From Microplitis mediator (taxonomy: Eukaryota; Arthropoda; Insecta; Hymenoptera; Braconidae), in contig NC_079969.1 in the NCBI RefSeq assembly GCF_029852145.1, positions 26,466,459-26,530,458 on the forward strand: a stretch of DNA of 64,000 nucleotides. The letters are read 5' to 3'. A program made the translations under genes and the position numbers. Of this stretch, positions 33,801 through 47,000 are shown one piece after another (position 1 is the stretch's first letter; the number at the start of each line of letters is the position of its first letter). Under the pieces are notes generated by a model. The model was not told the origin of the DNA. It ran no database searches and saw only the letters and a list, made by a program, of their open reading frames with translations.

Positions 33801-35080
33801 AACCATTCATCATACCAAAGTCTTTACTTGTACTCTTATATATTTATATATGTGTATATTTATCCTCACGTTAATAGCAAACTGTGTTACCGTACTCTAA
33901 CAGTGGGGAGCGTGTGCATAATCCAATGGTCAGTGATGCCAGCGTCTGCTGCTCCGAACCAGATCATCGCATATATTTATTTTTCAATATTAATATACAG
34001 TTTACTCCCCTGTACATATATTTATTTATATGTTGTCGACTGGATAGAAGGGAGATATCAGCAAACAAACATTAACTGATGTAATTTTAAATGCAATAAA
34101 CATAAATGTTATAGAATGAATATATAAATGAAAACGGTATCTAGAGTTGTTGGTTCGAGACATGCGAATCTACTCTGCTGTAGACTAGAGCAGTGTATTT
34201 AAGAGCAAATATATATATATATATTTATATATAATATCTTGATAGTTTTCCAACAGCATATTATATATATATAATATGTATGTTGATGCTGGAGAGAACG
34301 AGTGGCCTCATTCCACACAACGATTCCATTCCAATCCACGTGCACTCACGATTCTGATCGCGTTGCGCAAACTCTCACGATCAATCTCGAAATTCCAGCA
34401 TACTCGGCATCATTTTTATGAGTTTTTTAATATTTTTTAAATCCCAAACAACTTTCAAATTACATCGTCACTAAATTTATCGTTGTTTTTTTTTTTTATT
34501 ATAAATATAAAAATTTATATTTTCATTTTGAGGTCAACTATTTTTGATTTGTAATAATGAGGCAGAGGTTGGAGTACATATCCAGGTACAGACATATATT
34601 TTAAATTTATAGCCAGATAAAAAATAAAATATTAGTGTGTAGGCGCTAAGAGGGTGATAATAAACAAGTAAATATATATATATGTACGGTATGGAATAGG
34701 TGTGAGAAAAAAAATACCATGTGAATTATATTGAAGGATACGCGATATACAGACTAGTTGTGTATCAATTGCATATTAATGCGTGAACATTTAAGATTAT
34801 TCCGAGCTGTTAAGCCACGGGCGATATCGCTAATTGAACCAGCTCGTGGGCTGATATACAATTACATCCAAATAAAAGTACTAATAATAATAATCATACT
34901 GTTGGCAAAAAAATATCACGCTCACATTACTCTTAACGATTTATATATAAATATATATGAGTAGTTAAAAAATAAAAAAAAATTGATTTCTTGACGCAAA
35001 AAATTTTTACTCCTCCAATAAAATTTTTGAATTATAAATAAAACAAAAAAAAAATTTCTTGGGGTGAAAGAAAATATTTC

Positions 35081-35281
35081 ATGATACTGAAGTTAGCAGA
35101 CGTCCAATAATTTTTGGATTTTTTTTTAAACAATAAATTATAAAAAAAAAATATTTGAAAAAATTGCACCTGTAGTTTATTAAATTTTCTACATGTGCAT
35201 ATTTTTTTTTTTTTTTTTTTTAAATTAAGTCGTTGAAACAAAGCTCGAAAATTTTTAATTGTCTGCTAACTTCAGGATCAT
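35081..35281. mobile_element. ~200-bp MITE, full copy abutting another foldback
   Basis: Starts ATGATACTGAAGTTAGCAGA and ends TGCTAACTTCAGGATCAT. No target-site duplication is visible, because its right end touches the ACACAGAAAA end of the next element at 35282. Confidence 0.75.
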
Positions 35282-35526
35282 ACACAGAAAAGAAGGATTT
35301 CTTGGGGCAAGAAAAAATTTGCAGTATGAAATGAAAACGAAAATTTTCTTAGGACTAAAAATTTTTTCTTGCCCCAAAAATTTTTTTCTTAACTCAAGAA
35401 AATTTTTTCTCGCCCCAAGAAAATTTTCGTTTTCAATTCATAATGCGAAAAATTTCTTAGGACAAGTAAAAGTTTTCTTGACGTGAGTAAAAGTTTTTTG
35501 TGCCAAGAAATCCTTTTTTTCTGTGT
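35282..35526. mobile_element. ACACAGAAAA-ended foldback element
   Basis: The inverted ends are ACACAGAAAAGAAGGATTTC and GAAATCCTTTTTTTCTGTGT. The interior repeats CTTGGGGC/AAGAAAATTTT units in both orientations. Non-coding. Confidence 0.65.
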
Positions 35527-36348
35527 AATATTTCGCGCCAATAAATTTTTTCTTGTCTTAAAAAAATTTTTGTTTTCAATTCATAGTGCAAAATTTTTTT
35601 TTGTGTACTTGAATATTTATACTGCAAATAATTACACTAATGTATGAGTAAAAAAATATTACATAGTATTTATATTAATCCGTAGCGCCTACATAACTAC
35701 ATAAATTTAAAATTGCGTAACCTACTGGCGCTCGGATATTAAAAATATTTATGAGATGAATAAGTTACTGACAATTAATAAACAGACAACTAAGACAAGT
35801 AATTCCTTGATGAAAATGTATACTGGCATTTATAAATAAATAAATAAAAATGGAGTCGATTGATTTGAATATTTAAAATAAAAAAATAAAAAATGTGTAG
35901 TCTAAGCATTAATATTATTATTTAAAATCGAGTACAAGGAGAGGTTGAAAACAAAAAATACGTGAGTTGTTTACAAAATTGCTGGTGGGTAAGCACCGGA
36001 GCGTCTATTACGCGACCCAACATGTAATGATTATTATATTCTCTTTATTCGCGTCATCATTTAATGGATGTGTATTTAAAGTAATATGTACGCGTATGTG
36101 AATGTGTACACACATGCTACTAAAGTTACTCTTTAACCACACACTCGACTGGTATCGGTACAGTGAGACCTGAGACCGCTGGTTTATCTGCGCAAACACC
36201 AGAGTATTGTTATCTCTGACGGAATTCCGAGCGAAAATTAAATGCGCCTGTTAATTTTATTAACAAACGGGATCTACTTGCGATACTCGATCCGGTCGAT
36301 ACGAGTATTGTGTAGAAAATTAAGGCCTATAAACCTCATAAATTCATG

Positions 36349-36900
36349 CACTGTAAAAAATCACCGGGGTAAGTCCAAGCGGTGTAGGTGTTAAAATTAT
36401 CAGTGTTAAATTTACCACCGAAAGCGGTGTGAAAATAACACCGCAGCCGGTGTAAGTATTCAGTACCGGTGACATTTTTTATGTTTTATAATCATTAAAG
36501 TTAATACTCGAAGCGGACGCAGTTTACCCAGCTTTTACACCGATATTACTCCGTTTTTACACCGTTTACCCCGATTTTACACCGATATTACTCCGTTTTT
36601 ACACCGGTTACCCCGATTTTACACCGGTTACCTCGATTTGACACCGATTTTACTCCGCTTTTACACCGGTTACCCCGCTTTTACACCGATATTACTCCGT
36701 TTTTACACCGATATTACTCCGTTTTTACACCGGTAACCCCGATTTTACACCAATTTTACTCCGCTTTTACACCGGTTACCCTGATTTAACACCGGTATTT
36801 TTAACACCGGTGAATTACTCCTCCTACACCGGTGTAATTTTATTTTAACACCGGGCGGAGTTAAAATGAGTCCATTTTTACCACCGCTCTTTTTACAGTG
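36349..36900. mobile_element. CACTGTAAAAA-ended element with an ACACCGG minisatellite
   Basis: Terminal inverted repeats CACTGTAAAAA and TTTTTACAGTG. The interior from about 36530 to 36800 is a minisatellite alternating TTTTACACCGGTTACCCCGA and TTTTACACCGATATTACTCC. Flanking parts carry GGTGT-type complements, so the whole can fold on itself. Confidence 0.75.
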
Positions 36901-39900
36901 TGTGTATGTAATATATAGTATTTATTATTTATCGCGGTAACTATTTATTTTTAATTAGCTGAGGATATAATAGATGAGAATGGGAATGTGCCCGTAGATA
37001 AATAATCCTCCATAAATTTTAAATAAATTATAAATTATAATCTTAAGAGCGAGCGGTAGTCGTCAATGCGTTATTTATCATTTGTTATTATTATTATTAT
37101 TAATATTTATAATAATATTCAAATTGTTTATTAATAAATCCTTGTCTTAGCGTTAGCTCGATTTAAATTATGAGCGCGAATAACAGAGATTGCGATGAAT
37201 GAAACGAGTTACTACGAGGAGTGAGTAAAGTTCATTAAAAGGAATTATATTTTATCACGTGAATTTTATTTAAATTTATTTTTACCCAGTGAAAAATATA
37301 TATTTCAATGAAAGAGAATAATAATTAGCTATCGAGCATCTGGTTGTTATATGACGCGGTATTTTTAAAATATCATTTTAAAAATACGAGAAAGGTCTTG
37401 GTCTTGGGCTGTATCTTCATCTCTGTCTTTAACCGACAGCATTCCTCAGAAAACCTCAGCTCCGTTCTATTCAAGAATTATAAACGTGTAAGGAGTGTAG
37501 AAGAATCGGGTGGACTCGGCCTAGGTCTGGAATCTGTAAACCTAATCCGCCTCTCACCTGGTTAAATTTTCTCCGTTTCCTCGCAGTCACGTTCCAAGAA
37601 CGTCCGTTTTCATTTTTTACCATTCCCGAAAAAAATTTTTTTCTTCTTCTTCTACTGACTTATAAATATTTTATTTATTTTTTTGTTTATTATTTCGGAG
37701 CCCAAGTTTTTATAATTCACGGGTATCAGTTAAATCTACAAAGGGAGCGTCTGTTGAGACAGAAATCAGTAGATTATGATGAGGCAAAAAAAACATACGA
37801 TTGAAATAGATAAGAATAAAAAAATAAAGAATAATTTAAACTGAAAACAAACTGAGCGGAAAAGGATGGAGGAGGTCATTTGTGAGGCCAAGTGTGTTTG
37901 CTTCGGCACAACGGCCTCCGACGTAGCCTCGCAAGGTATTTTGCACCAGCTATATTTGCCCTGAGTAAACTTACGCCTACATACACACTCTGTATACATA
38001 ATACACATCTACGTACACAAAAGTATGTCTAACGTAAGACAAAAATGAAAGTTTGTGAAAAAAATTCCAATAGACTCCGTAAAGAATTTTTATTCTGTTT
38101 TTTTTTTTTTTAAATAAATAACTAAAAAAAAAGTAGAGTGCAGAGCAGGTATAAAACACGCAAAACTTAAAATTCCACAATCCACAATATATAAAAAAAT
38201 ACCTCGACTTGCTCTGACCATAATAGCAGGGAGAGGCCTAATCGAACCCAAACGGAATGCCATAGAAATATGCACGGACTTTTCAATGGATTATCTGTAC
38301 TACTGGACTTGGACAACTACTGCTATTTACTATGTACTATTTACTACTGACTACTACTCACTACTCACTAAAAATACTCTAAAAAAACGCAACAAGTGAT
38401 GGCTAAATAAGACCGCGTTTCCACGGCATTAATTTTCAGATACCAGGAGTCGATCCAGGATTAAACAACGAGATAATCGTCCGCATTTATTACCGATCCG
38501 TTAGCAACGATTAGAGAAGGCGTTATTCCCATTCAATTGTTGTTTCCCCTCGTTATTTTAACGGTAGTTACTTTTACTTGACACCAGCTTTAGTCAGTAA
38601 AAATAAATAAGTAAATTAGACAGCGAATTCGGGTTTATAAACACGTCTATCGGCTGTAAGACGGAGTCTAAAAATATCCGTATGGTAAAGCGTAATAATT
38701 TACGCGTAAAAAGAAACAAACAAAAAGTAGAGAAAGGAACCAGCAAGCTGGCAGGTAAACCTTACGATAGCTGTATATCATCCGAGCAGTCGTATACCTG
38801 GGGCTTCTAACGTTTCCTCTATTCCTATTAGCATTCAACCCGTGGCTCAACTTCTCCTGTTCATCTCAGGTCTTTCTCCCAACTCCAGTCATCACATACA
38901 GCCAAGTACACGCATAATATACAACAATTTATAATTTTTTACTCCTTTGGTTAACTGTTACTCCAGTCATTCCGTGATTTAACTTAAAAAATCTTATCCC
39001 CGACTCGGTACATTTAGCATGCCTGGTTAATTTCATCTCCATCTTCATCTTCATCTCCATCTTTGTCGTGGTCTTGGTCTTCCTGTTCCTCTGTCTCTCC
39101 CCAGCATCTCTGGTGCTCTCGACAAAGTTACTACTGGAATTACCGGGAGGCTGATGCCTCCTCTTATGGCCTCGTGTTAATTGTATTTAAAGTTTATGCT
39201 GAAAGCATGTAGTACATTGATATTAATGTTTAAAGAACCGAGTGCATAAGAACATGAAAAAATCTCACACATCGCGGATAAAATAATATATAGACAACAA
39301 GTAAACTGCAGTACTGTACACACACAGCACACGGTGCGTTGGCGGACACGCGGGATATTAACGCGCATGCGCGATCATTCTGGAATGTACCGGCCGCGTT
39401 TCCCCTCGGCCCAACAAGTGGTTTGATTGTATGTAATGGTGGGATTACATGTTATGTATCTATATACGTACATATATACATACATGTGTATATTTTTAAA
39501 ATGTACCCGCATTCTAACTTTATTTCTCAGTTACAACTTTGTATATAAAGTCTCTTTAACTCTCTCTTATTATTTATTATTCTTTTTTTTTATCAATCTT
39601 TACGTACTTATAAGTCTCTGTACGTACATACATAAACATATGAAGGGAATATAGATGGATATGAAATAATAATTAGTTGTATAGATGGTAAATAGCTGCA
39701 GAGTCTCACGATTCGCGCGAGAACTCCGTTTGCGGTAATAAGATTATTTAACTTTTTGCCAGCACTTGCTGCGGCAGTAAAAAAAAGTTAAAATAAAATA
39801 AAAAAAAAAACGTTAGGGAGACAAGAAGGGGTCATTAGCACTTTCGTTGACGAGAGAGTCGAGGCCAATCGAAAGCCGAAGCCTTATGTTACATTTAACG

Positions 39901-40805
39901 TGTAATACATTGAGATTAAATAAAATTAAATTAAATTTATGGATAAATTTTTTTAGCCTGTATTTAAATTTATTTATTAATAAATATATAAATATATAAA
40001 TAAATAAATTTATTATCAGGCTGAATAATTATGGAATTTATTTTTGTTGGTCTAGACGGCGGGCGTCAAGTGGAATTTAAAAAATTTCGTCACCACAAAC
40101 TTGAGAGCAGGAGATAACGATGATAAGAATGTTTTTGAATGCAGAACAGTAGGTGAAGTGTTTGAGTAAAACCAACACAAGGTCACGATCGTCGGGTCTA
40201 GATTTTTTTTTTTTTTATAAATATTCAATATAATTGAGAGAAAATTTTTGATTTGCGAAACTTTCTTAGAAAGTTCGCTGCAATAGTTAAATATATATAT
40301 TTGTGTGTGCGCTGATAATGATAATAAACAGTACCGAGTACCGAGTACGGAGAAACTTGAGTTTATTATTATTTAAGAGAAAATAATAATAATGATGATG
40401 ATGATGATGATAAATAAAATAAGAAATGAATTTGGAATTTATGTACAGGAGCTACATCACTTCATTGTCAGCGGTCTTACGTTTATTCCCTGGTGGTGGG
40501 CATGTAATTCTCCTGGCTGATACTATCGCCAGGTTTTATAAGCACGCATGCAACGGGCAGCCAACCAGCAATACAACCGAGCCAAGTCAAGTCGAGCCAA
40601 GTGATAGCCGTCGGGCAAGAGGAATTTAAAAATTCCTCAACCAACGTGTCATCCTCTCACTTTGGAATTTTTCCCCGTGGTGTTGAATAGCCTTTACCTT
40701 GATTGATCGAAAGACGAATTAAAAAACCTCATAAAAACAATCGCTAAAAATATATATATATATATGTATATAAATAATAATAATAAATTTGAATTTTAAA
40801 TAATT

Positions 40806-41520
40806 TTATTCCGGTGAACTGGAATTTCCGGTGTGACCGTGGGTTAAATCCGGAGTGAATGTAAAGCGAATGACTGTTTATTTATTTAATTCCCGAGAAG
40901 TAAAATTTACTCCGAAGCGGAGTTAATTTTAAAGTTAAAACTCCGAATCGTGGATGTGGATTTAAATAAAATCTACATCATTGATGAAAAGACAAAGTCC
41001 CTGTTTACTCCATATGCTGTCTTTTTAAAACTTTACAGCTCCGATTGAAGGAGTGTATTTGGAGTCAAGAGTTGATTCGCAGTGAATGTGGATTTTTAAA
41101 AAATTCAGATCACTCCGAAATTTCTCTACTGAAAAACAAACTCCGAATTTACTTCATATGCGGAGTGATCTTTTTTAAACAGAGCTCCAATTGAAGGAGT
41201 GAATTTGGAGTCAATAAGGAGTTGATTTGTAGTGAGTGTGGATTTAAAAAAAATTCAGATCACTCCGAAAACTCTCTACTGAAAAACAAACTCCGAATTT
41301 ACTTCATATGCGGAGTGATCTTTTTTAAACAGAGCTCCAATTGAAGGAGTGAATTTGGAGTCAATAAGGAGTTGATTCGCAGTGAATGTGGATGTAAAAA
41401 AAATTCAGATCACTCCGAAATCTCTCCACTGAAAAACAAACTCCGAATTTACTCATACGCGGAGTGAATTTTTTTAAAAATTCGGATCTAAATAAAATCC
41501 GTAATCACTCCGAATTTTTT
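40806..41520. repeat. ACTCCG-rich element with ~150-bp tandem repeat
   Basis: Roughly three units. AGAGCTCCAATTGAAGGAGT recurs at 41181 and 41331, a period of 150, with a diverged form near 41036. Each unit holds TGCGGAGTGATC and AACAAACTCCGAATTTAC. Related sequence occurs at 54.9, 59.1 and 62.75 kb. Confidence 0.75.
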
Positions 41521-42199
41521 AGCGTAATTACGACTCGTGATTAGGGACTCGAATGATAAAAAAAAAACTTCCATCTTTGATCGAGCAGCAATAAATTACT
41601 CTGATGAAAATGATAACCGATTGATTAGAATAGTGATTTTGTAAATAGAAGCTGAAGAAATACGCGCGTGATAGATTGTAACTGGCGAACTTGATAAAAG
41701 AATAATAATAATAATAATAATAAAAAGTTAAAAATGTAATAAAAAGATTAAGAGAATGAAAAAGTAAGAGAAGGATCTCGTGGCGATTGTAAGATTCAGG
41801 ATTCCGTCACGATCGTGCCAGCAGCAGCAGCAGCAGCAGCAGCATTGCGGCTCTTGCCTGGAACGAAAGCTATTACAAGTCTCCGTCGACCTGCTCGATC
41901 TCTTACCGGTTTAAATTCCTCGTGGTAGGAACGCCGTACCGCCGCCGCCGACTCTCCGTAAATGGAATTAGTATAAACAGATCAGAAAATCCAGGACTCG
42001 AGTATCATATTTTAAATTCTTACATAACTCATTCTTTCGTCATATTAATCTTTCATTATAAATTATAATTGCCATTATGATAAATAGTAAATAATAATAA
42101 TGATTATACGTTTTTTTTTTTGCTCAACCTGAAACTCCATTTAAATAATTTAAATAATTACTATTTTTTTAAATAAATTATACCTGTTGTATTACTTAC

Positions 42200-42330
42200 C
42201 TTTAAGCGTCTCAACTACGAGATTCCTCTTATCTCGGCAAGAACAGCATTCCGTTCTACACGTATAATAATCTAGTAATCCAATATATGTATATATATAT
42301 ATAGAAATTTATATATATATAAATATATAA
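42200..42330 (-). promoter_or_regulatory. Candidate 5' untranslated first exon of expanded
   Basis: On the minus strand the sequence runs into TTAAAG followed by GTAAGTAAT, a near-consensus donor with its GT at 42199-42198. No open frame is associated. The acceptor left of the expanded ATG (26961) is the nearest same-strand partner seen. The right limit of the exon is a guess. Confidence 0.3.
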
Positions 42331-42811
42331 CACTATAACTTACACATGCACCAGCTCGTGCTAATTGTAAGATTCACTAGAGTAAGCTAATTATAAATTT
42401 GTATATATATATGTATATATATCCGTTATGGATAAAATAATAAATCACATCACTGGCACTTATTTAAATAAGAGTAAAAAAAACTCCATTTGGTCACTGT
42501 CCACAAAATTTAAAAACACAATTTTAAAATTTTTAAATTATTTAAAAACTCGTATTGTCGGTGGTTTTTTAAAAAAAACTTTTTGACGTTGATTGCAATA
42601 ATTTTTATAAACACGATGTACCGTGACCCTGTACTCGTTTATTTAAAATTAAAAAGTATGCAAAGCTGGCGAGTGGTTTATAATTATTATGAGGAACGTG
42701 ACACCTGGATATTTAAATATCTGACTTCACCGGCTGCCGGCGAGTGACTGACGCGGTCTTTATTTTTTGGAGAAGGGGAAAACCACGCTGTCCCCTCTTA
42801 GAACCGCGAGC

Positions 42812-43105
42812 GACTGCCGACCGCCAAATTTTTTAAATCCTTTATTTAACTTTGGCGGCTTCGCGGTCGGGAGAAATCGCGGACTCACTTCAGTCCCGCA
42901 CATTAAATTTTCTTCGCTAAAATAAACATATTTTTTATATTTAGGAATAAGTCATTGATATTATAAATATAAGTAATTATCATATTTATATATATATTTA
43001 TTTATATAAATGTGTGTATATATATTTTAAAGTTTGAATGTCAGGTACCGGCAGTCGGTAGTTTGAATAAGCGCGCGCTTTACTGCCGACTGGCGGCAAA
43101 TTTGA
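42812..43105. repeat. Paired GC-rich hairpins upstream of WDR26
   Basis: CCGACCGCCAAA (about 42827) pairs with TTTGGCGG...CGGTCGG (about 42851-42870). A second pair, GGCAGTCGG (about 43050) and TGCCGACTGGCGGCAAA (about 43083), repeats the motif. GC-rich within AT-rich DNA. It may be a foldback element or a conserved control region between two divergently placed genes. Confidence 0.4.
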
Positions 43106-43159
43106 ATTTCGGATAATCGCGCGCCATCTGACTTGCGCGCTTGTAAAGAGCAGTAGAGG

Positions 43160-44074
43160 ATGAAGATGGCGTCAAGTAGAAGGACAGTAGTTCAGTGAGG
43201 TTGGTAAAAATTGTACGTAGAGTAGAGAGAGAGGAAAAGATAACGAAGCCAACAGCGAGTGGAATCGAAATTTAGTACGGAGACCTAGATGGGAGAAGAA
43301 GAAGACGAGAGAATGAGTGTGACGTAAACGAGAACGAGGATCCAAACAAGTATCAGCTGTGTGGCAGTCATTGTTCGTATTCGTCTTGGCAGTAACACAA
43401 GAATTCGACATTTTTTTTTGTGTTATTTTGTGTTTAACTAAATTGTTGTTGCATTTTACGAGTTGATGGCTTCAGTGTGCACACTAATAATCTATATATT
43501 CTGATAATACGATAAACAACGTAACGTATAGACATATATATACACACACACACATACATACATACGTATGTATATATACATCAGTGACGTACGTATGTGT
43601 GCTGTCTATATATGTACATGTATGGGTGTATTAGACGTCATTGTGTAGATCTCGACATACGTAAAATTAATCTGTCGAAACAAAGAAAGTGGGGGAGTCG
43701 ACGGTGGTAGTGCAGCAGCAGTAGCAGCAGCTCGCAACTCACCAACACAAAAGACACGAGCTCACCAGCACTTACGTCGACAGGAGACAGGAGACGGCGG
43801 AGAGTAGAGCGAGGGCACGAGACCGAAACGTTAATAATTTAAAAATTATTTATTTGGAGGTGTAAATAGAGGCCCCGTGTGACCAGCGGCCCCACCAGCG
43901 AACCCACCACCTCGGGGACAATAATCGTGTGAAAAACGGGGCGGTACGCGCGTAAGCCTGGCCTCGAGCGGCGAGTCGGACGACGGTGGGCTCGCTCCGC
44001 CACCGCGCAAAAGGTCCCGTAGTTCTCTCACAACTACCCTAAGACCAGCGGACGAGTACCACACCAGCGCAACC
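43160..44074 (+). promoter_or_regulatory. Promoter and GC-rich 5' leader of WDR26
   Basis: A likely start region lies near 43,170-43,200: GATGGCG and TTCAGTGAGG, the latter Inr-like. From about 43,690 the leader is GC-rich, with short CAG runs, up to the CAACC-ATGG start context at 44075. I see no long upstream frame. Confidence 0.4.
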
Positions 44075-47000
44075 ATGGACAATTATCGGTAACTCATTTT
44101 GTTTGTTTACGTTTATTATCACTGATACGGATCATGTTTATGTTCATGTCCATGTCTATTTAATGTGTCATCATTTCCGTATTTATTTATTTTTTTTTTT
44201 TTTATTTTATATTTCTTTGTTTATTTAAATAATTTATGCCAGCCGAGTCTAACTACGTACTTGTATTTTATTATTTTCACTAAACTGTAGATGCTGATGC
44301 GTGTACTTGAAAGTACTGTGGAGCATGATCTCATATTGAGTTTATGATACACTAAATAAATCACGATGACAGACACGAGTTAAACAAATAAAAAATAATA
44401 ATAATAATGATGCCGGAGTTTTTTATTAGGAGCAAGTGGGACGGCGACCTTGGATTGGGTCAAGTAAAAATATAAATTTAAAATCTGACTGTTTATAATT
44501 ATCAGGATGATGCAGCAGGCATCAAATGGAGCCGCGGTATCCAACGTTCCTCAGCAAAACGGAGCGAATCCAGACAGCAGTGGGTCTCACGCTAACGGCA
44601 ACGCGATTCCACATTGTGACGGTGACGTTAATGGTGTTAATGGGGAGAGCAATCAGGCTGTAGGACCGCCGAAAGTTATGGACAAGACAAACCAAGATAT
44701 TGTTAGACTAATTGGCCAGCACTTGAAGGCAGTCGGACTTGAGTAAGATATAAATATATACTTTAAAACTTTATTTTATTTTATTTATCGATTCCACGAA
44801 CATTACAATGCCCGGTAGCGGTGCCTTGACATTAATATCGATCAGAGGTCTAGAAAATTTTTAAAAAAACTAAACATCATTGATATTTACTAGCCGGACT
44901 GCTGATTTGCTGATGCAAGAGTCGGGATGTCGGTTGGACCACCCGTCGGCGGCAAAGTTCCGCCAGCATGTGATGGACGGGGACTGGAGCAAAGCCGACC
45001 ATGACTTGGATGAGTTGAAGTCATTCTTGAATAACCCGAACCAGAGTGTCGTGGAGATGAAATTTTTACTGCTTGAACAAAAGTACCTGGAGTTTCTCGA
45101 AGAAGGCCTTGTTCTTGAGGCGCTGCACGTCTTGCGCAACGAATTGACACCTCTTGGACACAACACGGGACGTGTGCACCAGCTCTCTGCTTTTATGATG
45201 TGCAGTGGCCGGGATGAACTTCAGGTATTATCAGCCCACATCTTTATCATTTTTTTGGGTCATCTCCACCCGCAGTTCAGTCATCAATTCCCAGGCTCTG
45301 ATTAATCTGTTTAAATATCTAGATAATTTATCTTCGATGCACTAATCAATTTATTTATTATTATTATTGATAGACACGAGCTGGCTGGGACGGGAAAGGC
45401 TCAGCATCACGTACTGCTTTGATGGATAGATTACAAAGGTACCTACCGCCCTCGATAATGCTCCCGCCAAAGCGGCTGCAGTCTCTGCTCTGCCAAGCAG
45501 TTGAGATGCAGAATCAGCAGTGTACCTATCACATTACGCCTAATCAGCCGACACTCGAGAGCGTATCACTGCTGGTTGATCACAGCTGCAGCAAAGAACA
45601 TTTTCCTTCTCACACAACCCAGGTGCTCAATGATCACTGCGACGAAGTCTGGTACTGCAAGTTCTCTCCGGACGGTTTGAAACTCGCTACCGGCTCTAAA
45701 GACATGACAGTAATCATCTGGGACGTTGATCCAGTAAGCAATTGTCCATCTGTCCCTACTCCGTAAATTTATTTTTTCTACTTATTTTTTTCTAAAAATT
45801 TAACAGGAAACATTAAAAGTCACGCACAGAAAGACTTTGGAAGGTCACACTTACGGCGTAGCTTTGATCGCTTGGAGCCCGGACAGCAGTCACCTGATTG
45901 CCTGCGGTCCGGAAGATTGTCCAGAGCTCTGGCTCTGGAGTGTCGATACTCCGGACTGCGAGCTTCGTATCAAACTGACGCACAGCACCGAGGATTCTCT
46001 CACTGCGTGTGCTTGGCATCGAGACGCGAATAAATTTGTCACCGGAGGTCTGAGAGGGCAATTCTATCAATGCGACATGGACGGAAACATTCTCGACTCG
46101 TGGGAAGGAGTCAGAGTCAAGTGTCTTTGGTGTCGCAGCGATGGCAAGACCGTTCTGGCTGCTGACACTCATCATCGTATTCGCGGATACAATTTCGATG
46201 AACTTTGCGACTTTACAATGTGAGTCGTCTTCAATTATTCAATTATTTTACTATATTTAAATGAAAAAATAATTTATTTTGGCAGTTTGCAAGAGGATCA
46301 TCCAGTTATGTCATTCAGCGTAAACAAAGCGGACAGGTTGGTGCTGCTGAATGTCGCCAATCAGGGTGTGCACTTATGGGACCTGCAAGACAGATGCCTC
46401 GTTAGACGTTTCCAAGGCGTTACTCAAGGACATTTCACGATTCACAGTTGCTTCGGTGGTGTCAACCAGGACTTTATAGCTTCCGGTAGTGAAGGTAAAT
46501 AATAATAATAACATATATTTATTATATTATATGAAATTCAATCAAGGCCATTAAACATGAGGAATTAAACATGGTCTTGAAGGCTCCCTGCCTTTATAAA
46601 TCCGGAATAATTTCTCATGCAAAAATTTCTCAGCAATAATTACTCAAACAAAAATTGATCCGATACAAAAATTCATGGAGAATTTTTCACATTTGTGGTG
46701 AGAAAATATGCCTTGAGAAATTATTGCTGAGAAATTTTGTCGCAAGAAATTATTGCATGAGAAGAAAAAGACGGTCGCCGGTCTCTTGAAGATAATTATT
46801 GTGCAGCAAAGCGTATGTCTACTGTCAGATTATTTTTCTCACTTTACTGGCCAAAAATAATTTTCATTTAATTAAAATAAATTTATTATAATCTTTTGCG
46901 AATTAATTATCTTTACTAGTAACTTTCAGTCCTCATGTGACTCCCTGAGTATTGATGCCAAATTTATCGAATACGGTGTTGATACTCGGACAGTCACATG

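Larger units (their letters stand above)
26961..42199 (-). other. Large gene-free region, probably the 5' UTR intron of expanded
   Basis: I find no protein-coding exon here. Contents include a family B foldback (27.0-27.5 kb), the hairpin at 29.24-29.46 kb, MITEs at 30.68 and 35.08 kb, and foldbacks at 35.3 and 36.35-36.9 kb. There is also a tandem repeat at 40.8-41.5 kb and simple repeats: CTA/TAT near 28.03 kb, TTTTA near 32.33 kb, ATG near 40.39 kb, AAT near 41.70 kb and AGC near 41.82 kb. Reading it as one intron rests on the strong donor at 42199-42198. Confidence 0.4.

Noticed and set aside
36530..36800. A CRISPR-like array of regularly spaced repeats
   Set aside because: The units are contiguous, degenerate minisatellite repeats without unique spacers, inside an inverted-repeat element of a eukaryotic genome.
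43714..43732. CAG-type runs as a coding polyglutamine tract
   Set aside because: The run is in the WDR26 5' leader, upstream of the ATG, and the frame is not continuous.
44890..45166. Antisense frames over WDR26 exon 3
   Set aside because: These are shadows of the conserved LisH/CTLH exon.
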